A stretch of 35,116 bases of DNA from assembly GCF_029945925.1 (NCBI RefSeq), contig NZ_JAQSDN010000048.1, positions 145,371-180,486 on the forward strand. Direction: 5' to 3'. Below are positions 22,733-30,927 of this stretch, in pieces. Each line of letters opens with the position of its first letter. Position 1 is the stretch's first letter. Made by a program: the position numbers and the translations under genes. The notes under the pieces were generated by a model. The model worked only from the letters and a program-made list of their open reading frames with translations. It did not search any database and was not told where the DNA came from. The stretch comes from Polaromonas sp. (GTDB lineage: Bacteria; Pseudomonadota; Gammaproteobacteria; Burkholderiales; Burkholderiaceae_C).

Positions 22733-22871
22733 AGGAGTAACTTTGGTGGTTGTTCATCGCCGCCTTGGGCTGGGGCACCAGCGATGGTTTGTCGGGCACC
22801 GTCGACTGCGGGCATCCGGTGAGCAGGGTCAGTGCAAAAAGTACAGGCAGTGCCGTCAAAAAATGCTTCAT
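22722..22871 (-). CDS. 49-residue lipoprotein
   Basis: ATG 22871 opens a 49-residue frame starting MKHFLTALPVLFALTLLTGC: a textbook lipoprotein signal with lipobox LLTGC (Cys20). The mature peptide PQSTVPDKPSLVPQPKAAMN and the tail NHQSYSFEI are short and Pro-rich. It overlaps by 11 nt the presumed TTG start of the following lipoprotein gene. GGGA lies about 9 nt before the ATG. Short lipoproteins with this layout can be entericidin-like or envelope-stress factors, but no family is recognised. The stretch 22872-23039 upstream shows no clear gene. Confidence 0.65.
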   Translation of the reverse strand: MKHFLTALPVLFALTLLTGCPQSTVPDKPSLVPQPKAAMNNHQSYSFEI

Positions 22872-23039
22872 GGTGTGTTCCCGAAAAAATCATCGAGCGT
22901 CCAAACCGCCGGCTGCTCTGGGCGCAAGCTGCAAGCCGCCGGTACCTGGCACAAAGATACGCAGGGACAGGCCGCGCGCGAAGCGGGCTGCAACCCGGGC
23001 GTCTGTCAGGAAGGCGCGCTTGAGCTTGTCAAGGCGGTC

Positions 23040-25727
23040 CTACACTGCGGCGTCAGGCTTTGCGGCTTTGCCGGTTTTTGCAGCTTTTTTGGCAACTGCC
23101 CGCGCCCGGGCCGGCTTCGGTGATGCGACTGGTTTTTCCACCTTGAAGCCGAGCGCTTTCATGGCGGCAGGCAGGGCGCAACGGGCCTGCTCGTAGCCCT
23201 CCCAGGGCGAGTTGCCGGTGGCCACACGATCAGCAATGTTGGCCGCCGTCCAGTGTGCCGCGCCGCCCAGGGCGTCCAGTTCGGCCCAGCCAATCGGGAC
23301 CGACACGCCCAAGCCGGGCCGGGCCCGCACCGACCATGCACAGACCGTGGTGGCGCCGAAACCGTTGCGCAGGTAGTCGGGGAAAATTTTCCCGACGCGG
23401 TTGCGCGGCCCGCTTTTGGCCACAAAACGCTCGGGGATCACCGCGGACAGATGCTGCACGATGGCCTGCGAGAAATCCTTGACCGTGTCCCAGCCGAAGG
23501 CCGGTCTCAAGGGCACCACCACATGCAGGCCCTTGCCGCCGCTGGTCTTGAGAAACGCCGGCAGGCCGAGTTCCTGGAGCAGGGCATGGACCAGTTGGGC
23601 CGCCTCGCGGATCTGCGCCCACGACACAGCTTCACCCGGGTCCAGGTCAAAGGTCATGCGGTCGGGCTCGGCGATGGACCGGGTGGTGGCGTTCCAGGTG
23701 TGGAACTCCATGACATTGAGCTGGGAGGCGGCCAGCAGCACCTTCGCCGTGGTGATTTCCAGCAAGGGCGCATGGCCGGGGTCCAGCGCCGGGTCGAGCA
23801 GCTTGAGGCCGGGGATGGCCGTGGCCTCGGCGTGTTTCTGGAAAAACAGCTCGCCCTGGACACCGTCCGGCGCGCGCACCAGCGCCACCGGCCTGGCCCG
23901 CAGATGCGGCAGGATCAGCGGTGCCACCAGCGCGTAGTAGTGCACCAGGTCGAGTTTGGTCAGGCCGGTCTCGGGGTCCACCACGCGTTCAGGATGTGTG
24001 ACGCGCAGCGTGCCGGTGTCCGGGGCCGGGCGGATCGTGCTGCGCTTTTTGGCGGCTGCGGTGCCGGGCGATGCTGCAGGTTTTTTGTTCATCTGCATGA
24101 GGTCCTCGATGGGCTGCGCCGATTCGCGGCTGACCTTGCGCGCGTCCTTGTCGGTGCGCAGGCCCTGGAACACGGCATGGCGGATGCGCCCGGTGTGGGT
24201 CCATTGTGCAAAACTGACCTCGGCCAGCAGCACCGGTTGGACCCAGTGGCCCTTGACCGAGGCGGGCAGCCCGGCAAAAGCAGGGCGGGGCGTTGCCAGC
24301 GCGGCGAGCCTGCCCTGCAGGCTCTGCAGGGTGGCGTCGTCAAGCCCGGTGCCCACATTGCCTGCATAACGCAGGGCGCCCTGGTCGTCATACACGCCCA
24401 GCAGCAGGGCGCCCAGGCCGGCGCGGGAGCCCTTGGGATCGGTGTAGCCGCCTATGACGAACTCCTGGCGCAGCTGCGTCTTGAGCTTGATCCAGCTCGG
24501 CGAGCGGCGCGACACATAGGGTGACGACGCGCGTTTGCCGATCACGCCCTCCAGCCCCAGGCGGCGTGCGGCCGCCAGCAGGTCCTGCGTGCCGGCCTCA
24601 AAGGTCTCGCTGAAACGGACAGGGCCCGGCGCCGCCGCCTGTACCAGCGCCCGCAGGATGTTGCGCCGCTCCACCAGCGGCAACGGGCGCAGGTCGTAGC
24701 CGTCAAAAAACGGCAGGTCGAATACGTAATAGACGATCTGCGCGGTGCTGCCACTGTCGAAGGCGTTTTGCAGCGCGCCAAAGTCAGGCACGCCCTTTTT
24801 GTCATGCACCACGATTTCACCGTCCAGCCAGCCGGAGCGCAGGCCCAGCCGAGACAGGGCTTCCACCAGCGCCGGCAGCCTGGCGCTCCAGTCGTGTCCG
24901 TTGCGTGTGAAGCAGCGGATGGCGGGGCCTTCCACGCGTGTCAGCAGTCGGTAGCCGTCGAACTTGATCTCGTAGACCCAGTCCTGGCTGTCGGGCGGCA
25001 AGTGCGTGACCAGCGTCGCCAGCTCGGGTGCCAGCGTTTGCGGCAGGTCGTCCTTGATGGCGCCCGGCGGCAGGCGGGGTGTGGTGGCAGTTTTTTTGCC
25101 GGCGGCAGCGCTGCGGGTGGACGCGGGTTTGGGTGCGGCCTTTTTGCCGGCCGTTCTTTTGCGGGGCGCCAGCGGCGTGCCGGTGATCACGCTGTCGGGC
25201 AGGGCCTGCAGCACATCGTAGTCGGCGGCCGGCCGGGCCGCGTCGTCCTTGTCCTTGATCAGCAGCCAGGGCGCCTGGCGCTCCCCGCCTTTGCCGTGCA
25301 TGCGCACCAGCGACCAGTGGCCCTTGAGTTTTTCGCCCTGCAACTCGAACTTGAGTTTGCCGTTCTGAAGTCCCGCCACCGGGTCGCCGGCAGGCAGCCA
25401 GGTGCCGCGGTCCCAGACGATGACATTGCCGGCGCCGTACTGTTTGTCGGGAATGGTGCCTTCGAAGCTGGCGTACGAGAGCGGATGGTCTTCCACCTGC
25501 ACCGCCATGCGTTTGACGCCGGGGTCCAGGCTGGGACCTTTGGGGACGGCCCAGCTTTTCAACGTGCCTTCGAGCTCAAGCCGGAAGTCGTAGTGCAGCT
25601 GGCTCGCGTCATGTTTCTGCACCACGAAGCTGCGGGCCCGGGAGCGTCTGCCCCCGGTGGCCGGCTCCGGCGTGTGTTCGAAGTCGCGCTTGGCGCGGTA
25701 GGTCTGGAGCGGGTCATCGGCAGCCAT
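23040..25727 (-). CDS. ligD: DNA ligase D (LigD), three-domain NHEJ enzyme
   Basis: 895 residues with domains in the order phosphoesterase, ligase, polymerase. 3'-phosphoesterase (about 1-180): His39, Asp47, Arg49 and His81 match the known active-site set (KHDASQLHYDFRLE, EDHPLSY). Basic Lys/Ala/Pro linker (about 188-220). ATP-dependent ligase (about 225-545): nucleophile Lys255 in YEIKFDGYR, DGEIVV, EGVIGKR, and IKLK. Primase-type polymerase (about 575-865): metal ligands in FDLDPG (Asp694, Asp696) and SGGKGLHVVVPL. C-terminal Lys/Ala-rich tail. It trims, fills in and seals double-strand breaks with Ku. It starts 23 nt after the ku stop, so the two are one operon. Confidence 0.97.
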   Translation of the reverse strand: MAADDPLQTYRAKRDFEHTPEPATGGRRSRARSFVVQKHDASQLHYDFRLELEGTLKSWAVPKGPSLDPGVKRMAVQVEDHPLSYASFEGTIPDKQYGAGNVIVWDRGTWLPAGDPVAGLQNGKLKFELQGEKLKGHWSLVRMHGKGGERQAPWLLIKDKDDAARPAADYDVLQALPDSVITGTPLAPRKRTAGKKAAPKPASTRSAAAGKKTATTPRLPPGAIKDDLPQTLAPELATLVTHLPPDSQDWVYEIKFDGYRLLTRVEGPAIRCFTRNGHDWSARLPALVEALSRLGLRSGWLDGEIVVHDKKGVPDFGALQNAFDSGSTAQIVYYVFDLPFFDGYDLRPLPLVERRNILRALVQAAAPGPVRFSETFEAGTQDLLAAARRLGLEGVIGKRASSPYVSRRSPSWIKLKTQLRQEFVIGGYTDPKGSRAGLGALLLGVYDDQGALRYAGNVGTGLDDATLQSLQGRLAALATPRPAFAGLPASVKGHWVQPVLLAEVSFAQWTHTGRIRHAVFQGLRTDKDARKVSRESAQPIEDLMQMNKKPAASPGTAAAKKRSTIRPAPDTGTLRVTHPERVVDPETGLTKLDLVHYYALVAPLILPHLRARPVALVRAPDGVQGELFFQKHAEATAIPGLKLLDPALDPGHAPLLEITTAKVLLAASQLNVMEFHTWNATTRSIAEPDRMTFDLDPGEAVSWAQIREAAQLVHALLQELGLPAFLKTSGGKGLHVVVPLRPAFGWDTVKDFSQAIVQHLSAVIPERFVAKSGPRNRVGKIFPDYLRNGFGATTVCAWSVRARPGLGVSVPIGWAELDALGGAAHWTAANIADRVATGNSPWEGYEQARCALPAAMKALGFKVEKPVASPKPARARAVAKKAAKTGKAAKPDAAV

Positions 25728-25750
25728 GAGAGGTGTGGCCGGCTTCGGGT

Positions 25751-26680
25751 TCAGGCGGCGCGGCTCCGGCTCGCGGTGCCGGTTTTGGCGGCCAGCTTGC
25801 GGGCCGGCGCGGTGCTTGCGGCTTTAGCCGGTGTTTTTGCCGGTATTTTGGCCGCAGTCTTGCCGGCCGTGCCGCCCTTGTGGTGCAGGCTGCGCTGCAG
25901 CAGCTCGGTCAGGTCAATGATTTTTGCGCCCCCAGTGCCGGTTGATGCATCAGACGTTTCCGGCTGCTCGACGGTTTCGACCTTGCCTTGCTTCACCTTC
26001 TGCTGGACCAGGGCCATGATGGCATCGGTGAACGAATCCTTGAACTGCTCCGGCTTCCAGGTGTCGGTCATGTCGTCGACCAGTTGCCGGGCCATGGACA
26101 ACTCCTTCTCGGACAGGCCGGCCGCTTTGGCGCCTTCGGGCGGCAGGTCCAGCTCGTCCCAGCCGCGGATCTCCGTGCCCCAGCGCAGCAGGTTCAAAAT
26201 CAGCCCGGGCCCGGACGGCACCAGCACGGCCAGGTGCTGCTTGGTCTGTATCACCACGCGGGCAATGCCAACCCTCCCAGTCTTGAGCAGGGTGTCGCGC
26301 AGCAGCGCGTAGACCTTTTTGCCCTTGTTGATGGGCGCAATGTAGTAGGGGCGTTCCAGGTAGACAAAAGGGATGTCGGTGTTGGCGACAAAACTCTCGA
26401 TCTCTATCGTCTGGGTGGTCCTGGGGAAAGCCGCCGAGATCTCGTCGTCGGTCAGCACCACGTACTGGCCGTCTTCATACTCAACGCCCCGGACGATGTG
26501 TTCCTTGGTGATTTCCTTGCCGGTCTTCTTGTTGATGCGTTTGTAACCCACCGGGTCCATGCTGCGTTTGTCCAGCCAGTCGAAGTCGACCCCGTTGTCG
26601 GCGGTGGCTGAATGCAGCGACACCGGAATGTGCACCAGGCCAAAACTGATGGCTCCCTTCCATAAGGCGCGTGAAGCCAT
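25751..26680 (-). CDS. ku: Ku protein, DNA-end binding for NHEJ
   Basis: 309 residues, typical for bacterial Ku. N-terminus MASRALWKGAISFGLVHIPVSLHSAT is the family signature; the ring-forming core spans about 1-255 with VDFDWLDKRSMDPVGYKRINKKTG, FVYLERPYYIAP and ALLRDTLLKTGRVGIARVVIQTKQHLAVL. The C-terminal ~50 residues are a Lys/Ala/Pro-rich tail (KTAAKIPAKTPAKAAS), known in other Ku proteins to bind DNA without ends and recruit LigD. First gene of the ku-ligD operon; a putative stress-type promoter motif (site C) points at it from about 125 nt upstream. Confidence 0.97.
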   Translation of the reverse strand: MASRALWKGAISFGLVHIPVSLHSATADNGVDFDWLDKRSMDPVGYKRINKKTGKEITKEHIVRGVEYEDGQYVVLTDDEISAAFPRTTQTIEIESFVANTDIPFVYLERPYYIAPINKGKKVYALLRDTLLKTGRVGIARVVIQTKQHLAVLVPSGPGLILNLLRWGTEIRGWDELDLPPEGAKAAGLSEKELSMARQLVDDMTDTWKPEQFKDSFTDAIMALVQQKVKQGKVETVEQPETSDASTGTGGAKIIDLTELLQRSLHHKGGTAGKTAAKIPAKTPAKAASTAPARKLAAKTGTASRSRAA

Positions 26681-26803
26681 GCCTAACGCCTCCTGTTGCT
26701 GCCGGGCTTGCCCGGAAGGTGTTGATGCCTGTTTGCCATGTTGAACGCTCCTATACGCGGTGACCCAGCGTCTGACCTTAATCGGGAGCGCCTGCAGGAT
26801 GCT

Positions 26804-26831
26804 GTCGGTGCCCGTCCGCTGCTGCCGTAGG
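26804..26831 (-). promoter_or_regulatory. Putative shared promoter motif, site C
   Basis: On the minus strand CCTACGGC, 15 nt, CCGACAGC, preceded by GT. It points at ku. Two mismatches to sites A and B; spacing identical. Confidence 0.3.
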
Positions 26832-26871
26832 ACGACGGCGCAGGGTCACTGCGGATGGCATACACGCCCCA

Positions 26872-26932
26872 TTTGCTATTAATTAGGTAGCTATCTGCGC
26901 CCGTCTGTATTGGGCTGGGGGCTTGTTTGACT
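26872..26932 (+). repeat. Dispersed repeat copy R6
   Basis: TTTGCTATTAATTAGGTAGC core, TATCTGCGCCCGTC, TATTGGGCTGG and GGCTTGTTTGACTC. Same orientation as the others. It lies between ku and the small protein gene at 27095; the rest of 26681-27094 holds only sites B and C. Confidence 0.75.
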
Positions 26933-26994
26933 CATGATTTCGGGGAGCCGGTGGACTCGCGGCCCCGCCCAGACCGGCAGAAGCTTCCACCTGT

Positions 26995-27022
26995 CCTACA
27001 GGCAGCGGATCCTCATGCTGAC
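26995..27022 (+). promoter_or_regulatory. Putative shared promoter motif, site B
   Basis: CCTACAGG, 15 nt, CTGAC, preceded by GT. It points at the small protein gene starting at 27095. CCTACAGG and CTGAC are identical to site A with the same spacing. Confidence 0.35.
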
Positions 27023-27094
27023 GCACGCCTGCGTCGCCCTGCGCTAGGCTGATCAGGACTATCCACAACGCCGAGTCAACAAAGGAGAGCAGCC

Positions 27095-27301
27095 ATGAAC
27101 CATCATCCCGCCCTGTCCGGCCACAAGCCGACGCCAAACAAGCCCAAGGGGCCCCAGCCCGCGAGTGGCACTCAGCAGGCCCTGGCCGAAAAAGCCGCCA
27201 ACAGCCCGGCCAGCGTGAAGGCACGCATTGAATCGACCAACATGCCCGACAAGCCGCCGCTGGATCACCAGCACACGCCCAACAGTTCGGGCCGGAAATA
27301 A
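27095..27301 (+). CDS. Small basic, probably disordered protein
   Basis: 68 residues rich in Pro, Ala, Lys, His and Ser (HKPTPNKPKGPQPASG, NMPDKPPLDHQHTPNSSG); no signal peptide, membrane helix or Cys. A strong ribosome site AAAGGAG lies before ATG 27095, which supports translation. No family recognised. Its position after putative promoter site B and beside ku suggests a stress-time or DNA-associated role, which is inference. Confidence 0.6.
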   Translation: MNHHPALSGHKPTPNKPKGPQPASGTQQALAEKAANSPASVKARIESTNMPDKPPLDHQHTPNSSGRK

Positions 27302-27356
27302 AACGGTGGCCCTGTCAGCCTCGCCATCCATTCATCCATTCATTCAAGGACGCACC

Positions 27357-27650
27357 ATGACCAGAAAACTCTCCGCTTTCGTTGTTTCAGCCCTGCTGCT
27401 TGTCAGCGGCTCCGCCGTCCTGGCCCAGCCTGCGGCCATGGAGGAGCGGCTGCTCGAACGTGGCGCCGTCGCCGACAGCACGCCGCAGCAGAAATACCGC
27501 ACCGCCATCAATGAAGCCGGCGGTGGCTACAAGCTGTACCTCGAAGAGTGCGCGAAGATGGCGGCCGCCGAACGCACAGCCTGCCGGCGCGAGGCCAAGG
27601 CGCTTTACGACCGCGACATGGCCGCTGCGCGCCAGTTGTTGCGCAAGTAA
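27357..27650 (+). CDS. Small periplasmic protein with two Cys
   Basis: 97 residues from ATG 27357, with AAGGA 6 nt upstream; the longer open frame from 27228 overlaps the previous gene and is not used. Signal peptide MTRKLSAFVVSALLLVSGSA cleaved after VLAQ. The mature part is helical and charged, with KLYLEECAKMAAAERTACRREAKALYDRDMAAARQLL; the two Cys are 11 residues apart, so a helical hairpin closed by a disulfide is possible. It may be co-transcribed with the gene at 27095 (55 nt gap). Function unknown. Confidence 0.72.
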   Translation: MTRKLSAFVVSALLLVSGSAVLAQPAAMEERLLERGAVADSTPQQKYRTAINEAGGGYKLYLEECAKMAAAERTACRREAKALYDRDMAAARQLLRK

Positions 27651-27783
27651 AAAGTAGAGAGGCAGTGGGGCGCCGCGACGGTGTGCCGCCCCGCTTGCTG
27701 GTTCTTGGGCCCGCATTCGCCGCTGTCACAGCAGTTGTCTGGCCCGAACTTTTCGCCCTGAATAGCGGCAGGCAGCGCCGGAA

Positions 27784-28692
27784 TTATTCCGCCGCCTGCT
27801 GGCGCCGGTGTTCGCTGCGCTTCATCGTGAGGTAAGCCGTCCGCTCGATTTCATGCAACTGGCGCGGATAGCGTTCGGTGGCGTCAAACCACTGCTGCAG
27901 GCGTTTTTCCAGCTGATCGGCAGGCGGCGCCGACAGCGATGCCATGTAAGCGTCAATCGCCAGGTAATAGCGCATGGTGTTGCGCTCCACCGCACCGCGC
28001 ATGCCGTCCACGTAGGTTTTTTCGCCACCGGCCGGGTTGTCCACCAGGGTGAACCCGGTTTTGCCGCTTCCGACCGTGGCCAGGTAACCCTGCATGGCCA
28101 TGCGTCCGGCCATGCCGTAACCATAGGAATATTGCAGGTGCATGAAAGTTTTGCCAGCGGCAAGCGGCACCACCCGCAGGTTGATGCGGTAATTGTTGGT
28201 CCCCAGCGGGCCTCTGTCTGCATTGAGCTGCACCGCCATGTAGTCCGGCGTGGCGCTGGCCAGCTTGAAGTCAAAGGCCAGGGTGTAGGCGTCCTTGACT
28301 TCCTGCGGCCCCTTTTTGCCGATGCTGACTTCCAGTCCCGACGGGCTGCCGTTGCCCGCGGTGGTGCGGCAGAACTTGGTATTGAGGTGCAACATCAGCA
28401 CATCGCACCAGTTGTCGGGGCTTTTGAAAGCCGCGGTCACCGCCGAAAACGGGTAGTTGATCACTGCGTAGGCGTTGCCGCTCACGGCATTGGCGGCTTC
28501 GGTGGATTCAATGACCAGCGGCCTTTGAAACTCGTTGCGCGCCAGCTGGGGGGCGAGGGCTGTGTATCTGGCCTGCAGCGTCGCAGCACCCGAGTCGGTC
28601 GGCGTAGCCATGGCGCTACCGGCAAGGGCCGTGGCGGCCATCAGGCCCGCGGCGGCTTGCCGGGAAAAGGATTTTTTGCGTGCTTGAGTCAT
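27784..28692 (-). CDS. Exported protein of unknown function
   Basis: 302 residues. Signal peptide MTQARKKSFSRQAAAGLMAA ending AGSAMA (cleavage near residue 30). The mature protein has mixed alpha/beta character with VINYPFSAVTAAFKSPDNWCDVLMLHLNTKFCR (two Cys, likely bridged), then YRINLRVVPLAAGKTFMHLQYSYGYG and a helical C-terminus. The pattern of a lipid- or ligand-binding fold with a long beta sheet is possible but not assigned. The gene is convergent with 27357 and has an ordinary GC-rich codon pattern. The C-terminal tail is charged (MKRSEHRRQQAAE). Confidence 0.75.
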   Translation of the reverse strand: MTQARKKSFSRQAAAGLMAATALAGSAMATPTDSGAATLQARYTALAPQLARNEFQRPLVIESTEAANAVSGNAYAVINYPFSAVTAAFKSPDNWCDVLMLHLNTKFCRTTAGNGSPSGLEVSIGKKGPQEVKDAYTLAFDFKLASATPDYMAVQLNADRGPLGTNNYRINLRVVPLAAGKTFMHLQYSYGYGMAGRMAMQGYLATVGSGKTGFTLVDNPAGGEKTYVDGMRGAVERNTMRYYLAIDAYMASLSAPPADQLEKRLQQWFDATERYPRQLHEIERTAYLTMKRSEHRRQQAAE

Positions 28693-29114
28693 CGTGACAG
28701 TTTGCCTTCCGCAGAGCCTCTTGTTGGCGACTTGCTCCTTCGTCCTACATGAGTTGAGTGCGAGAAGGAAATCAACAGCAGCTTCAAGAAAAAATGCACT
28801 TTCACACTTTCACACTCAATCTATGTCGGCGTTCAGAACACCAGCATGTAATTGGTGGCCTATTTGCAAATTTCAACCCGCCGTTTGCGAGAGCGGTTCT
28901 TTGGGTGCGGGATAACAAGGTTGGTACCCCGTGCAATTTAGGGTCAGAACTTTCATCAGGAGCACGAGACGCCCGGCCAGGAAGGGTTCTGAAGGTCACC
29001 GGCCTGCCGCCCGCGCCCGAACTGGAGAACCGGCCGCTGGCGGCTGCTGCAGCGGGATCGCGGAACTCCATGGACTGAGCGTGCGGCGCGGACCGGCGCT
29101 TTGGCCGGTCTGCT
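28693..29114. other. 422-nt region without a supported gene
   Basis: Starts with the leader of the exported protein gene. The middle (about 28780-28960) is noticeably AT-richer than its flanks, with a short direct repeat TTTCACAC/TTTCACAC at 28799-28815. A hairpin GACCGGC/GCCGGTC (29091-29110) follows the phoD-like gene and may end its transcript, although no T-run follows. Small open frames on the plus strand have no start signal and no recognised similarity. Confidence 0.4.
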
Positions 29115-30707
29115 TCAGCTTCGCTGCGGTGCCAGTGTTTTGGTATAGAGCGACGCGCCGGCCAGATCTTTCAATGTGACCGTCATGGCTCTGGTTTTGG
29201 CATCAATGTCCACCTGGCCAAAAAACTGCATGCCGTTGGTGGGCGGCGCATTCACTTCATTCGGGGCTTTCTGGTACATCACCTGCATGCCAAAGGTGGC
29301 GTCGGTTTTGTTGGGCCCAAAACCTCCTGCGTTGAGCGGCCCCGACACAAATTCCCAGAATGGCGAGAAGTCACTGAGCCTGGCCTTGGCCGGGTCAAAA
29401 TAATGCGCGGCGGTGTAGTGCACATCGGCGGTCAGCCACACCACATTCCTGATGCCGGCGCGCTTGATCTCGCGCAGCAGGCGGGCAATTTCAATTTCGC
29501 GGCCCAGCGGGGCGCCGTCGTCGCCGTTGGCACCGGCTTCCCAGCGGTCGCGACCGTCGGCGTCTTTGCCATCGCCCACATGCAGGCTGATGGGCATGTC
29601 GGCGGCAATCACTTTCCAGACCGATTTGGAACGCTTGAGGCCGTCCAGCAGCCAGGCAATCTGGGGGCGGCCCATGAAGGCACTTTCGTCGGTCTCGCTG
29701 GTTTGCAGGTTGTGGGTGTTGGGGCCACGGTAGCTGCGCATGTCGACCACAAACATGTCCAGCAGGGGGCCCTGCGGCAGATGACGGTACACACGCTCGC
29801 TTTCCACGTCGGCGGTGCGACGCAGGGGCGCAAATTCATGAAAGGCCTTGGTGGCGCGCGCCACCAGCAAGGGTACGTTCTTTTCAACGTAACGCTTGTC
29901 GGCAGCGAGGTCTTTGGAGTCCGACCAGTTGTTGACCACCTCGTGGTCATCCCATTGCCAGATTTGCGGCACTTCCGCGGCCATGCGACGCACATTGGCA
30001 TCCATCAGGTTGTAGCGGTAGCGGCCACGGTATTCGTTGAGTGTTTCCGCGACCTTGCTGACCTCTTCGGTGACCACGTTGTTCCACAGGGAGCCGTCGG
30101 CGAGTTTGACCTGGGCCTGGATCGGACCGTCGGCGTAAATCGTGTCACCGCAATGCAGGAAAAAGTCAGGGTTGACCTTTCGCATCTGCTCGTAGATTTT
30201 CATGCCGCCCCAGGCCTCGTTGATGCCCCAGCCTTGCCCCGCCGTATCGCCGCTCCAGGTAAAGCGCACGTCGCGCACAGCCTTGGTCCCGGTGCCGGCG
30301 GGCAGGCGCAGGTGGCCGGCCATGGGTTCAGACAGCACACGCTCGTTATGCAGGTCCTGCAGCACCACCCGGTAAAAAATCTCCTGGCCGGCTGGCAAGC
30401 CTGCCAGGTCCACACGCCCGGTGAAGTCGGTGTCGCCCATCAGGTAGGGGCCACGCACACGCGTGGCGTTGGCAAAACTGGCGGTTGTTGACCACTCCAG
30501 CCAAAGGCGCGAAGGCCGGTCGCTGCGGGTCCAGATGACGGCGCCGTCGGACTTCGGATCGCCGCTTTGAATGCCATGGGCCATCTGGGGCCGCATGGCA
30601 TCGCGCGTGATGACGGCGGGGGCTGCCTGCGCCAGGGAAATGCGGGGCAGCGCAAGGGCCGAGCTTCCCAAAACAGTGCTTGCATTCAAAAATTTGCGGC
30701 GGTCCAT
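29115..30707 (-). CDS. phoD: Tat-exported alkaline phosphatase D (PhoD)
   Basis: 530 residues from ATG 30707, with GGAG 7 nt upstream. The N-terminus MDRRKFLNASTVLGSSALAL is a twin-arginine (Tat) signal, as needed for a metal-loaded enzyme. An N-terminal Ig-like domain (MAHGIQSGDPKSDGAVIWTR and following) precedes the phosphoesterase domain with FTWSGDTAG, FLHCGDTIYADG, QWDDHEVVNNW and WLTADVHYTAAHYF, the Asp/Asn/His metal set of the PhoD family (Fe3+ and Ca2+ in the Bacillus enzyme). It hydrolyses phosphate mono- and diesters in the periplasm. A possible Pho box lies upstream. Confidence 0.92.
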   Translation of the reverse strand: MDRRKFLNASTVLGSSALALPRISLAQAAPAVITRDAMRPQMAHGIQSGDPKSDGAVIWTRSDRPSRLWLEWSTTASFANATRVRGPYLMGDTDFTGRVDLAGLPAGQEIFYRVVLQDLHNERVLSEPMAGHLRLPAGTGTKAVRDVRFTWSGDTAGQGWGINEAWGGMKIYEQMRKVNPDFFLHCGDTIYADGPIQAQVKLADGSLWNNVVTEEVSKVAETLNEYRGRYRYNLMDANVRRMAAEVPQIWQWDDHEVVNNWSDSKDLAADKRYVEKNVPLLVARATKAFHEFAPLRRTADVESERVYRHLPQGPLLDMFVVDMRSYRGPNTHNLQTSETDESAFMGRPQIAWLLDGLKRSKSVWKVIAADMPISLHVGDGKDADGRDRWEAGANGDDGAPLGREIEIARLLREIKRAGIRNVVWLTADVHYTAAHYFDPAKARLSDFSPFWEFVSGPLNAGGFGPNKTDATFGMQVMYQKAPNEVNAPPTNGMQFFGQVDIDAKTRAMTVTLKDLAGASLYTKTLAPQRS

Positions 30708-30752
30708 GAAGATTCTCCAGAAGTAAAGGGTAGAGCCCGTACTGTTTTGGAC

Positions 30753-30774
30753 CAACATGTCAGCGCCATGAAAC
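30753..30774 (-). promoter_or_regulatory. Possible Pho box upstream of phoD
   Basis: On the minus strand GTTTCATGGCG followed directly by CTGACATGTTG: two 11-nt units resembling the PhoB half-site CTGTCATNNNN (matches in T-TCAT and CTG-CAT). Correct 11-nt period and orientation, about 46 nt before the ATG. The match is imperfect. Confidence 0.4.
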
Positions 30775-30927
30775 TTTCAGAGGAAAGTGCCCGGTGTTGC
30801 TGCCTCGCAGCACGCCCCCTCACCGCTCATTCACTGAACCGCCTGTTACGACGAGTTGTCGGAGCTGTTAGACGACTGAAGGCGCGCTTACCTGTGAGGC
30901 CACATCCTCACCCTGTCACCCAGCCTG

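Noticed and set aside
22743..23123. 126-codon plus-strand frame across the lipoprotein and the ligD 3' end
   Set aside because: Overlaps the 49-residue lipoprotein and the end of ligD antisense; the part in 22872-23039 shows no recognised similarity.
23256..23300. Frame-disrupting features in the LigD polymerase domain
   Set aside because: The reading frame is intact to the C-terminus and all metal-site residues are present.
28741..28749. Further GTCCTACA near the exported protein gene as another copy of the shared promoter motif
   Set aside because: The second block is missing at 15 nt and the site points away from the gene; the same holds for GGTCCTACA at about 23036.
28758..29078. 106-codon plus-strand frame upstream of phoD's 3' end
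   Set aside because: No start signal, no similarity and a mixed composition across the AT-rich stretch.
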